The notes under the pieces: model-generated
Told to the model about the DNA's origin: nothing
The model's database searches: none
What the model saw: only the letters and a program-made list of their open reading frames with translations
Translations under genes and position numbers: made by a program
Shown here: piece after piece, positions 31,940-40,307 of the stretch
Layout: every line of letters begins with the position of its first letter
Numbering within the stretch: position 1 is the stretch's first letter
Source of the DNA: Bacteroidota bacterium
GTDB taxonomy: Bacteria > Bacteroidota > Ignavibacteria > UBA10030
Assembly (NCBI GenBank): GCA_021813905.1
Contig: JAKAJH010000028.1
Coordinates: 1 to 40,308 of the forward strand
Direction of reading: 5' to 3'
DNA: 40,308 bases

Positions 31940-32746
31940 ATGAATTCCAGCAATCGTATCGCCAGTTTCGTATCGGTCCTCGCCCTGCTGGGGATGTTCG
32001 GATGTACAAAAGACAATGGTCCAGTCTCACCTGCCGGCAATCCTCAGGTTGCCCTTTCTGTTTCGTTCAGTTCCGGCGGATCCGGGGCAGCCCTGCTGAA
32101 GGCCGCCGTCCCCGCTTCGGTTGATTCCCTTCGGATCGACAGCGCGATCGTCGTGTTCGACCGGATCAAGTTCGAATCGCATATCGACAGCGTGGCAGTC
32201 GATTCCACCGGCAGCGGCGTCGATGACGAGCGGGACGCCAACGTGACATTTCGCGGACCGTTTGTCGTTCATATCCGCGATACCGTCGCGATCAGCTTCG
32301 CCGACCAGACATTGCCGCCGGGCACGTATGACGGCATCAAATTCAAGGTCCATCGACTGCAACCCGGAGAACCCCGGGAGGACAGCGATGAACACAACGG
32401 CCGTCATCCGGGGAATACGGATTCACTGACGTACGGATCCAGCGTGATGGTGTGGGGCTCGGTGTTGAAGAACGGCGCGTGGGTGCCGTTCACGCTGACC
32501 TACGATGGCGAGTTGGAATTCAAGATCAAGGGGAACTTCGTCGTTTCGGCAGCCACCAACAATGTCAGCATCGCCCTGAATTTCAATATGGGACTGTGGT
32601 TCACCGATCCGCAGACGGGTGCGTTGCTTGATCCCACCGACACATCGATGATGAACCGCGAACTATTCCGGGAGGCGATCCGGCATTCGTTCGAAATGGG
32701 TCGCGGGGGCGACGACCGTGACCACGACGGTCATCCGGACGACTAA
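31940..32746 (+). CDS. Secreted lipoprotein, DUF4382-like
   Basis: 268 residues. The signal peptide ends in MFGC with Cys22 as the likely lipidation site. A beta-rich body follows, with SLRIDSAIVVFDRIKFES and PPGTYDGIKFKVHRL as markers that resemble DUF4382-type extracellular domains, although I cannot be sure of this family. The C-terminus ends in a D/H-rich tail (GGDDRDHDGHPDD) that could bind calcium or another metal. AAAGGAGAG lies just before ATG 31940. A strong terminator follows, so it is a single-gene unit. Confidence 0.75.
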   Translation: MNSSNRIASFVSVLALLGMFGCTKDNGPVSPAGNPQVALSVSFSSGGSGAALLKAAVPASVDSLRIDSAIVVFDRIKFESHIDSVAVDSTGSGVDDERDANVTFRGPFVVHIRDTVAISFADQTLPPGTYDGIKFKVHRLQPGEPREDSDEHNGRHPGNTDSLTYGSSVMVWGSVLKNGAWVPFTLTYDGELEFKIKGNFVVSAATNNVSIALNFNMGLWFTDPQTGALLDPTDTSMMNRELFREAIRHSFEMGRGGDDRDHDGHPDD

Positions 32747-32775
32747 TGGAGGTTTAAACGAGAGGAGATTCAGCG

Positions 32776-32808
32776 CGAAGCCCGCTTCTGGCGGGCTTCG
32801 TAGTTTTT
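32776..32808 (+). terminator. Intrinsic terminator of the lipoprotein gene
   Basis: CGAAGCCCGC (32776-32785) pairs perfectly with GCGGGCTTCG (32791-32800) around TTCTG, followed by TAGTTTTT. Confidence 0.85.
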
Positions 32809-32820
32809 CCAGGACGTGCG

Positions 32821-32895
32821 TGGACGCTGTAGGGTTCGAACCTACGACCTCCGCCTTGTAAGGGCGGCGCTCTGAACCAACTGAGCTAAGCGTCC
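32821..32895 (-). tRNA. tRNA-Val (anticodon UAC)
   Basis: On the minus strand: acceptor GGACGCT/AGCGTCC, D-arm with TAGCTCAGTTGGTT, anticodon stem CCGCC/GGCGG with loop CTTACAA (anticodon TAC), and a T-arm with GGTTCGAACC. Discriminator A, CCA not encoded. All four stems pair without mismatch. Its own promoter lies at 32922-32952. Confidence 0.93.
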
Positions 32896-32921
32896 GGACA
32901 GATGATACCACCGCTTCCTGA

Positions 32922-32952
32922 TAAAGATACGACGATAATCCCCCCGCTTCAA
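32922..32952 (-). promoter_or_regulatory. Promoter of tRNA-Val (TTG-N20-TATCTTTA)
   Basis: On the minus strand TTG (32952-32950) is followed after exactly 20 nt by TATCTTTA (32929-32922). The TA lies 34 nt before the mature tRNA 5' end, which leaves a leader of about 20 nt. Confidence 0.6.
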
Positions 32953-32978
32953 CGTCCACCCGGCAGGTGAACGGCGGC

Positions 32979-34163
32979 CTACGCCGGGGATGCTGCAGAT
33001 CGCTCCCACGGGAACATCTTCGGCAGCCAGATACGGAAGGTGGTCCCTCGATCCGCCGACGTGTCGAAGCCGACCGCTCCGTGCAAGTACCGCTCCCCAA
33101 GGAGTTTCATGCTGTACGTCCCGAGGCCACGGCCGTTCCCTTTGGTAGTGAATGACCGTTGAAAGATCTGCAGCTGTACGTCCCGGGGCATCGGCCGGAC
33201 ATTATGAACCCAGAATTCGATTCCCTCGTTGGCGGACCGGCATCCGACCGTGACTGTCGCGCCGTTCGCCGAGGCCTCGAGGGCGTTCTTGACCATGTTC
33301 CCCAACACCCGCCGCAGCAGCCGCACGTCGGTGACGAACGATAGCTGATCCGCAGACGCATCGACGGTGATGACCTTCTCGCGGGCGACATCATGTTTCC
33401 GGTAGGCGTCCGACACTTCCCGCACAAGGTTGAGCGAGTCCACGTTCGATGTGTGCAGTGCGAGCTCATTGTGCTCCGCCATCATGAGATCGCGCTGTGC
33501 CTGAATTTCCTCGACGAGTGCGGCGGAGAGATGACGGATCACCTCATGGAATTGGCCGAGGTCTTCGGGGGAAGCGGTTTGAAGAAGCTCCGCGTACGCG
33601 GTCAGTCCCCCGGCCGCGTTGAGCACATCGTGAAAGAAGATGCGTTCAAGCGCATGCCGACGCTTTTCATCGCTGATATCGGCAGCGGCAAAGATGGAGT
33701 ACACCTCATCGTGAACCGTCAATGGCGTCGCCCAGACGCGGAGGTCGAGCGGGTCGAGTCCTTCTGCGCGCGTAATGCGGCACTCCTGGGTATCCGTTTG
33801 TCCCTTCTGGGCCGCCAGGATTGCCCGCACCGCGCCACAGGTCCTGCAAAATTCCGTTGTCCCGCATCCGCCCCACGTCTCAGTCGCGTGAACGCATTGG
33901 AGCGCTTCCCCGGTCCGAAGCCCCAGCGCTGTTTCCGCCGACTTGAGGAAGCGATGAATGCCTTCGTTCGCAAAAACGATCTGGCGGTACTTGTTCAGCA
34001 CAACGACCACTTCCGGAATACTGTCCAGAATCGCGCGCACAAGGGGGATGTCGCCGAACGGCAGCGACTCCTGACGGATTGCCTCCAGAGATGTGCGCTC
34101 CGCCGGAGCGAACGCTGTCCGGTAGCCATCCGGCATCGTACCGCGGGAAACCGTCTTGTCCAT
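32979..34163 (-). CDS. PAS-domain sensor histidine kinase with a four-cysteine cluster
   Basis: 394 residues, no membrane segment, so a cytoplasmic sensor. A PAS domain (about 40-165) contains four cysteines, Cys90, Cys100, Cys106 and Cys109, in the arrangement C-x9-C-x5-C-x2-C, which looks like a metal or iron-sulfur site. The phosphoacceptor is His178 in FFHDVLNA. The ATPase domain has an N-box (LGNMVKNALEAS, 287-298) and a G-box (GNGRGLGTYS, 342-351). The H-box has HDVLN instead of HELR/HDIR, a variant seen in kinases that act on separate receivers. No response regulator is adjacent. It is transcribed from the promoter at 34215-34245. Confidence 0.9.
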   Translation of the reverse strand: MDKTVSRGTMPDGYRTAFAPAERTSLEAIRQESLPFGDIPLVRAILDSIPEVVVVLNKYRQIVFANEGIHRFLKSAETALGLRTGEALQCVHATETWGGCGTTEFCRTCGAVRAILAAQKGQTDTQECRITRAEGLDPLDLRVWATPLTVHDEVYSIFAAADISDEKRRHALERIFFHDVLNAAGGLTAYAELLQTASPEDLGQFHEVIRHLSAALVEEIQAQRDLMMAEHNELALHTSNVDSLNLVREVSDAYRKHDVAREKVITVDASADQLSFVTDVRLLRRVLGNMVKNALEASANGATVTVGCRSANEGIEFWVHNVRPMPRDVQLQIFQRSFTTKGNGRGLGTYSMKLLGERYLHGAVGFDTSADRGTTFRIWLPKMFPWERSAASPA

Positions 34164-34214
34164 CGGTCTGGTCCCAACGTTGTGTCATTTACCCAAATCT
34201 CTTGCACAGCCGAA

Positions 34215-34245
34215 TCAATCTACGAAACAGATGGCTCGCAAACAA
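34215..34245 (-). promoter_or_regulatory. Promoter of the histidine kinase gene (TTG-N20-TAGATTGA)
   Basis: On the minus strand TTG (34245-34243) is followed after exactly 20 nt by TAGATTGA (34222-34215). The TTG is the end of the T run of the terminator just upstream. The predicted leader to ATG 34163 is about 47 nt. Confidence 0.55.
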
Positions 34246-34274
34246 AAAAAGGCCCCGACGCCATCGCCGGGGCC
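34243..34274 (-). terminator. Intrinsic terminator of the cohesin-domain protein gene
   Basis: GGCCCCG (34274-34268 on the minus strand) pairs with CGGGGCC (34257-34251), followed on the minus strand by TTTTTTTG. It lies 26 nt after the stop of the gene at 34300-36648. Confidence 0.85.
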
Positions 34275-34299
34275 TGCACACACAGTCGTCATCGACATC

Positions 34300-36648
34300 T
34301 CACTTGAGCAAGATCATCTTCTGAATCCCGATGAACGAGCGATGGGAGCTGGAGGTGGCTCTCGCCTCCAACCGTGCGATGTACACGCCGCTCGGGTACT
34401 GGTCCGCATTCCATCGGACGACGTGCGTGCCGGGAGCCGCCTCACGCTGCATCAGCGTCTCGATCTCGCGCCCCAGCACATCCACGATCCGGAGCACCAC
34501 CACGCTTCGCTCCGGGAGACTGAATGAGATGCTGGTGGACGGATTGAACGGATTCGGATAGTTCGGCATCAGCGAGAAGTCCGTCGGACGGGAACCCGCC
34601 GGAGGCACATCCGCCGTCACCACTGCCCCCATCAACGGCACATGGACGGTCGGATGATACGAATCATTCGTCGAGAAGATGAGCGTGGCCGAATCGGGTT
34701 GCGCATCGTCCGGCTGGTAGTACACCCTGTACGAAACGCTGTCTCCCGGCAGCAGCGTCAACGAGGTCTGCGACACCGAAAAGGTGCTCGAACCGTTCAA
34801 AGAAATGAAGACGTTCAGCGTCCCGGTGCCGGAATTCCACACGGCGATCGCCGCACTGTCCCGCACCCCGGTGCCGGGTTCTGTGAAGTTCAGCGCCGTC
34901 GGCTGAAGATGCAGCACCGGGATGTCATTCAACTGGAAGTACCCCTGGTTCACCAGCGGACGCGGCGCACCTTCGTTGAAGGTGACATTCGACAGGTTGA
35001 CATAGATCGTGGCCGGACGGACAATGGAATCGTTCACCGAAAAGACGAGTTTGACCAGCGCACCGGCGGCCGTGACCGGCGTGACGCCCGCTCCGGCGAT
35101 CTGCACCACGCCGCCCGGATACGGGGGCGGTGAAACCGTCACACTCCAGCCGTTTGTCAGCGTTCCTGTCGTATTCAGTCCGACGAACTGAACATACGGC
35201 GATGTGCTGTACGCCGCGGTCAACTGGAACGACGTAAACGCGGTATCCGTGTGTGAGACCCACAGCGGAATCTCAACGGTCGCCGTGGGAAGCACCGTCG
35301 TATCCGGCACCGTCAGCCGGAAGTCGTAGAGTGAGATCGTACCGCTGCTTCCCGTCCCGCCGAGGGCATCCCGCGCGGAGACCACGATCTGTCCGCCTCT
35401 GAGTGCGGTCAGCATCCCGGACGAAGAGACCGACGCGCGCGAGGAATCGGACAGTGACCATATGTACGGCCCGATGCCGCCCGACACGCTGAACTGGAGC
35501 GAATCGTGCGCCATGAGCGTCTGCGAACCGCCCGGCGTGATCGTCAGCGCCTGCAGCGGCAATACCGAGACCGTCGCCGAATTGCTCGTCGCGAGAAGAC
35601 TCTCATTGAACAGTGCGTTCTGGAATGAGAACCCGGAGCCGCCGGAGGATGTCGTAGATGCCTTCATCCGGACATACAACAGGACGCCCGATCCGCTCAA
35701 CGGCGCGGCACCGCTGAATGACACCATCAGCTGATTTCCCGAGGTGTTCATGGCCACCGTCTGCACGCCGGCGCACAGGCTTCCGGCAACCACAATCTCC
35801 TGCGGTGTCCACAGTGTTGGTGAGTAACCGATCGTCAACTGCCCGGAAACGACACCCAGCCCTGACACGCTTGTCACCCGCACCGGCAGATCGAGCATCT
35901 GCCCCTGGTAGCGGGACGTATCCGGGAAACTCAACCGCATCCCGCGTACCTCAACGGTCCCGGTCGTATCAACAACGCCGCTGGTATCTGTGCAGACGAC
36001 CGCGGTCGTACCGACCGCCAGGCCGGTCAGCAGACCGGAGGCATTGATCGATGCCACGGAGGGATTGGTCGTGGTCCATGTGTACGGAGACTTGCCGCCG
36101 TACACAGAGAACTGCTGGGTCTCTCCGCGGGACAACAGCGCTGTGTTCGGTGAGACGGAGATCGTGGTCGGCGGGGTGATCGTCAGCGTCCCGTTGCGTG
36201 TGACAACGCCGGGCGTCCCTTCGTTCAGCATCGCGCTCTGGAAGTAGAAGCCCGCATACGTCCCATACGTGTAGATCTTCGTCGTGAACTGTGCGATGAC
36301 GAATTTCCCCGTTCCCGACGCCGGAGCCGCTCCCGCCGCGACGATGCGGATGCGTCCCGGACTGATCTCCGAGGCGAGCGGCGCGCCCCAGCCCGCGGTC
36401 GCCGTTGCCGTGCTCGTGACGCCGACGAAGTTCAACGCGGAGTTGTTGTAGGTGAATTCCAGCTGGTACGACACGACCCCCTTGCCGGTCAGACTGCTGT
36501 CGGCGTAGATCGGGATGTCGACCGCCGTTCCTCCCACGACGGTCGTGTCGTGGAAGGCCAGCCGGATCGTCTGCGCGAGCGCGGTGGACGCCAGGGCTCC
36601 AAGGAGCCCCAGCATCATCACCGCCCGTGCGACAATTCTCAGTTTCAT
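34300..36648 (-). CDS. T9SS-sorted multidomain protein with three cohesin-like modules
   Basis: 782 residues with a signal peptide (cut after ALA near 25). Modules in order: cohesin-like (28-157), bacterial Ig-like Big_2 (160-236, with SINASGLLTGLAVGTTAV), cohesin-like (238-362), Big_2 (366-440), cohesin-like (443-573), an ASPM/Hydin-like beta domain (577-674) and a type IX sorting domain (691-782) with NYPNPFNPSTSISF. Each cohesin-like unit has a strand such as VVSYQLEFTYN or VVSGQLTIGYS and ends in a F-x-x-A-x-[LF]-N-E segment. It should be secreted by T9SS and placed on the cell surface, as an adhesin or scaffold; binding partners with dockerins are implied but not shown. AAGGA lies before ATG 36648. 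It follows a dockerin-bearing gene by 59 nt. Confidence 0.85.
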   Translation of the reverse strand: MKLRIVARAVMMLGLLGALASTALAQTIRLAFHDTTVVGGTAVDIPIYADSSLTGKGVVSYQLEFTYNNSALNFVGVTSTATATAGWGAPLASEISPGRIRIVAAGAAPASGTGKFVIAQFTTKIYTYGTYAGFYFQSAMLNEGTPGVVTRNGTLTITPPTTISVSPNTALLSRGETQQFSVYGGKSPYTWTTTNPSVASINASGLLTGLAVGTTAVVCTDTSGVVDTTGTVEVRGMRLSFPDTSRYQGQMLDLPVRVTSVSGLGVVSGQLTIGYSPTLWTPQEIVVAGSLCAGVQTVAMNTSGNQLMVSFSGAAPLSGSGVLLYVRMKASTTSSGGSGFSFQNALFNESLLATSNSATVSVLPLQALTITPGGSQTLMAHDSLQFSVSGGIGPYIWSLSDSSRASVSSSGMLTALRGGQIVVSARDALGGTGSSGTISLYDFRLTVPDTTVLPTATVEIPLWVSHTDTAFTSFQLTAAYSTSPYVQFVGLNTTGTLTNGWSVTVSPPPYPGGVVQIAGAGVTPVTAAGALVKLVFSVNDSIVRPATIYVNLSNVTFNEGAPRPLVNQGYFQLNDIPVLHLQPTALNFTEPGTGVRDSAAIAVWNSGTGTLNVFISLNGSSTFSVSQTSLTLLPGDSVSYRVYYQPDDAQPDSATLIFSTNDSYHPTVHVPLMGAVVTADVPPAGSRPTDFSLMPNYPNPFNPSTSISFSLPERSVVVLRIVDVLGREIETLMQREAAPGTHVVRWNADQYPSGVYIARLEARATSSSHRSFIGIQKMILLK

Positions 36649-36707
36649 GTGTCAGTCCTTTCGAAGTCTGCGTGCATTGGTGAACCGGCCATCCGCCGGC
36701 TTCGGCA

Positions 36708-39700
36708 CTACTTCACCAGCAGCATCTTCCTGACACTCATGAATTTGTCGCTGAGGATCCGGTAGAAGTAGAGTCCGCTGCCGACCCTCTCACCCTGCTC
36801 ATTCGTCGCATCCCAGACCACCCGGTACTCACCGGCGCGGTGGACACCGTCGACGAGTGTTTTCACGTGCTGGCCCGTCAGGTTGAAGATGTCGATCCGC
36901 ACCATGCGGCCATCCTCCGGGACCCGGTAGGTGATCGTGGTGGACGGGTTGAATGGGTTCGGATAGTTCTGATCGAGCCCGTAACTGACCGGCTTTCCTT
37001 CGATTGCCACCTGTCCCTGGATCGCTTCGGACATCCGGGTCTCGTTCAGCATCACATTTGTGACCGTGACGGGAGCCTGAACATTCCCGCGGACATCATC
37101 CAGCGCCTCAAAGGTCAGCGTCGCGATCGTCCCGCTCCCCTTGATGGCCGCCGGCGAGGCGAACACCACGTGCAGCGAGCCCTGCGTCGGCTGCGAGAGC
37201 ATCACGGCACCCGACGTGAGCGATCCGGCCTCGGCCGAAAGCGCCTTGAGTTTTGACGCGTCAAAGGCGACCGTGAATTCGCCGGAATACAGGTTGGCAA
37301 CGTTGGCCGCGCTGAGCTGCAGGGTGACTTGCTGACCCCGCGCCGCTATGCCATCCGCCAGGGCGAACGAGCCGACGGTCGCTGACTTCCGCAGTGCAAC
37401 GACCGGCGTCGTAGCCGGCGTGCCACCGGTGCTGTTGGTCTTCAGCTCAATCGGGAACGTGCTGATGCCGCCGACCACATACTGCAGGATCAGCGATGCG
37501 TCATACGCCGTCACGGTGTCGTTGCCGCTGACGTCCGCGACCTGCAGCTGAAGCGCATTCAGCGGATTCGCCGTGCTGTCCAGCTTCCATTTCAGGATCA
37601 GCGACGCGTCGAACGCCTGGACGGTTCCGTTCAGACTCACATCACCGGCCAGTGGAGCGCTTGCACCGGTGGTCAGCCACGGCGAGTACCGCACGCTGTC
37701 GGAGACCATCTGGCCCGTGCCGCCCGGATTCCCCGCATGCGTCGGACCGGTATTGCTGCCCCACCAGTTGTACTGGGCGTTGATGTTGAACGACTTGTTG
37801 ATGTTGTTGATGCCGTAGCTCGCGTTGCCGTAGATGTCGCAGAAGTTCACGACGGGATTCGACGCGCCGTTGGCGACCACGGCGTTATAGTTGTCTTTCA
37901 GCGTCGAATACATGATCGACGGACTGGCATTCGTCGTCGTGATCGCCGCGCCGCTGTAGGATAAGCCGGCATACCGGATCACCACGTGCTTCAGCCGGCA
38001 GAGATTATCGAGCGATTCATCCGCGAAGGACAACCCGTTCCATCCGGCCCAGTAGTTGGTCGGATTGCTGAGCGTCGAGTCTGCGTTCGTATCACCGCCG
38101 TAGAAGTCGTCGCGCAGATCGGTGAAGACGATCAGGCTGTCCGCCGTCGCGCCGCCTTCCGCGATCAGTCCTTTCCGGACTGTCATCCCGCGTCCCGGGA
38201 GGAACTTAACGACGACTCCGGGCTGGATCGTCAGCACCGCATTGCTGGCGATGGTGTACGTCCCGAACAGATACGGGATGTTCTTGATACCGGCGAACGT
38301 GCGCTGCGACAGCGTCGTATCCTGCACGAGGGTCTCGTTGTCCAGGATCGCGATCGCACGGTACGTCGATCCGGTGATCGAGTCGGCGACGGTCGAGGAC
38401 GGATACGAGACCAGCGACGTGTAGAGCGGCGCGTTGCTCAGATTCCGGAAGAGACAGCTGTCGACCACCGGATTCGACACGCCGTTCAGGACGACGCCGT
38501 ACGTGGTCCGGTCGAAGACGCACCCGTTGATCGTCGGCGATGCCGTGTTCAGCGTGGCGCCGGCATCGCGGTAGCGGAAGATCGCATGCTGGACCGTGCA
38601 GGCGGTGTCCGCGCTGACGTTGTTGAAGATGATCCAGCTGTTGTAGTTGTTCGTCGGCTGCGTCGCCGAGCCGTCACCATTCGTATCCCCCGGGTGGCCG
38701 AAGCCGTCGTCGCGGTAGTCCGTGAAGACGACCGGGTTGCCCGCCTGGCCGAGCACTTTCAGGCCGCCGTTGACCGTGAAGCCCGCGCCTTTGAACGTCA
38801 GGCCGGCCGGGATCGTGATGGTCGTGCCGCTTGCGACGGTGCAGTAGTCGTAGAGATAGTAGGTGATGTTCGGATACTGGGCGAGCCCGCGCACCGGAAC
38901 GGTGGCGTCGACCGAATAGGTCTCCGGCAGGATGCCGATCGCCATCAGCCCGACATTCTGGATGTCCGCGCTGTCGATGACCGGACTGGCGAACATGCTC
39001 ATCGTCACCGGGGTCTGCGAGATGTTGTACATCTGCACGTGGCTGATCGTCGGATTCGACCGGCCGAAGATGCCGATCGCGCTGGAGGACGACTGCTCCA
39101 CCGTACAGCTGTCCATCGCGACGTGCGCGTCATACATCCGAACGAGCCCGTACTGATAGTAGTAGATGTATCCGCCGCCGCCGTACCGGAAGTCGCAGTG
39201 GCGCAGCGAGTTCAGCGAGTCGGCGCCGGAGGCCGAGAATTGCACCCAGGCCCAGTCACCCCGGGACGGGGACGGACCGTTGCCATCGCCGTTCGTGTCG
39301 CCTCCCTTGGAGTCATCCCGGAAGGACGTGAAGACGATCTGCTGCGTCGGCGTTCCGTTCGCGATGAGTGCGCCCTGAACCGTGATGTTGCTGGTGTAGC
39401 CCGCGAACTTCAGGACCACGCCGGGGTCAATCGTCAGGATCGCATTCGATCCGATCGTCAGCTGGTCGATGATGTAGGCGATGTTGTTGATGCCCGCGAC
39501 ATCCCGCCGCGCCAGTTCCGCGTTGGACGACAGCGTTCCCTCGAGGATCCGGATGCCCTGACTTCCGTCCGCGGTGAATGTGATGTTTGTGAACGTCGGG
39601 TTCGACTTCAGCGACATCGCGATCGGGTCCGCGGTGCAGTTGGCGAGCGTGACGTTGGAGATGATCGGCATCGCGGCGCCATCGCAGCGCACGCCATACG

Positions 39701-40307
39701 CAGAGCCGTCCGAGATCGTGCAGTTGGTCACCGTCGTGTTGGCATCCTGGAAGGAGACGCCGCCCCACTGGTAGTTTCCGCCGTATTTGATCAGACAGTG
39801 ATCGAGCAGACAGTAGGCATCATCGCTGGTGCCGAGGAACTGGATCGTCGCCCAGTCGCCCCGTGCCGCCGATGTCGTATTGCCGTCGCCGTTCGCGTCG
39901 CCCGGCAGCGGCAATCCCGAATTGCCGAAATTGTCATCTTTCAGCGACGTGAAGACGATCTGGCCGTTCACGGTGTCCCCGACCGCCCGGAAGCCGCCGC
40001 TGACATAGATGCCCGTCCCGGCATTGAACTTGATGACCACGCCCGGTGCGACGGAGACGTTGGTGCCGGAGTTGATGTTCAGGTTCTCCAGCATGATATA
40101 GGTGATGTTCGTTACGCCGGCGATCGTCCGGCGCTTGATCGTACCGCTTGTCCCCAGGTTCTCGCCGATGATCCCCAGCGCCCGCCACCTGACGTTCGTG
40201 AACGTGTTGCCGCTGAACACCGGATCCGCCGAAACAGACAACGCCACCGGCGTATAGACGGTGTTGATGAATGCGTTGCCCGTGAGCTTCGGTTTCGATG
40301 CCTGGAA
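36708..40307 (-). CDS. T9SS-sorted beta-helix protein with dockerin and cohesin-like module (partial, 5' end outside window)
   Basis: 1199 codons are visible and the frame stays open to the window edge, so the N-terminus is missing; a GTG at 40247 is internal, because the upstream residues continue the repeat (QASKPKLTGNAFINTVYTPV). Four repeats of about 200 residues form a right-handed parallel beta-helix, each with a FT-x2-[RK]DD segment followed by a DTNGDG-type loop. Next comes a dockerin type I pair (about 37450-37650) with Ca-binding D-V-S-L-N-G and D-V-S-G-N-D halves, each followed by DASLIL. Then a cohesin-like module, and finally a T9SS sorting domain with QNYPNPFNPSTTITY. Carbohydrate binding or a surface scaffold is plausible. 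No catalytic residues can be named. Confidence 0.85.
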   Translation of the reverse strand, partial: FQASKPKLTGNAFINTVYTPVALSVSADPVFSGNTFTNVRWRALGIIGENLGTSGTIKRRTIAGVTNITYIMLENLNINSGTNVSVAPGVVIKFNAGTGIYVSGGFRAVGDTVNGQIVFTSLKDDNFGNSGLPLPGDANGDGNTTSAARGDWATIQFLGTSDDAYCLLDHCLIKYGGNYQWGGVSFQDANTTVTNCTISDGSAYGVRCDGAAMPIISNVTLANCTADPIAMSLKSNPTFTNITFTADGSQGIRILEGTLSSNAELARRDVAGINNIAYIIDQLTIGSNAILTIDPGVVLKFAGYTSNITVQGALIANGTPTQQIVFTSFRDDSKGGDTNGDGNGPSPSRGDWAWVQFSASGADSLNSLRHCDFRYGGGGYIYYYQYGLVRMYDAHVAMDSCTVEQSSSSAIGIFGRSNPTISHVQMYNISQTPVTMSMFASPVIDSADIQNVGLMAIGILPETYSVDATVPVRGLAQYPNITYYLYDYCTVASGTTITIPAGLTFKGAGFTVNGGLKVLGQAGNPVVFTDYRDDGFGHPGDTNGDGSATQPTNNYNSWIIFNNVSADTACTVQHAIFRYRDAGATLNTASPTINGCVFDRTTYGVVLNGVSNPVVDSCLFRNLSNAPLYTSLVSYPSSTVADSITGSTYRAIAILDNETLVQDTTLSQRTFAGIKNIPYLFGTYTIASNAVLTIQPGVVVKFLPGRGMTVRKGLIAEGGATADSLIVFTDLRDDFYGGDTNADSTLSNPTNYWAGWNGLSFADESLDNLCRLKHVVIRYAGLSYSGAAITTTNASPSIMYSTLKDNYNAVVANGASNPVVNFCDIYGNASYGINNINKSFNINAQYNWWGSNTGPTHAGNPGGTGQMVSDSVRYSPWLTTGASAPLAGDVSLNGTVQAFDASLILKWKLDSTANPLNALQLQVADVSGNDTVTAYDASLILQYVVGGISTFPIELKTNSTGGTPATTPVVALRKSATVGSFALADGIAARGQQVTLQLSAANVANLYSGEFTVAFDASKLKALSAEAGSLTSGAVMLSQPTQGSLHVVFASPAAIKGSGTIATLTFEALDDVRGNVQAPVTVTNVMLNETRMSEAIQGQVAIEGKPVSYGLDQNYPNPFNPSTTITYRVPEDGRMVRIDIFNLTGQHVKTLVDGVHRAGEYRVVWDATNEQGERVGSGLYFYRILSDKFMSVRKMLLVK

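Noticed and set aside
32663-33100. Minus-strand reading frame containing GSERRPYKAEVVGSNPT
   Set aside because: It is the translation of the tRNA-Val gene and flanks, not a protein.
40245-40247. GTG at 40247 as the start of the beta-helix protein
   Set aside because: The frame stays open upstream to the window edge and continues the repeat pattern, so the gene is cut by the window.
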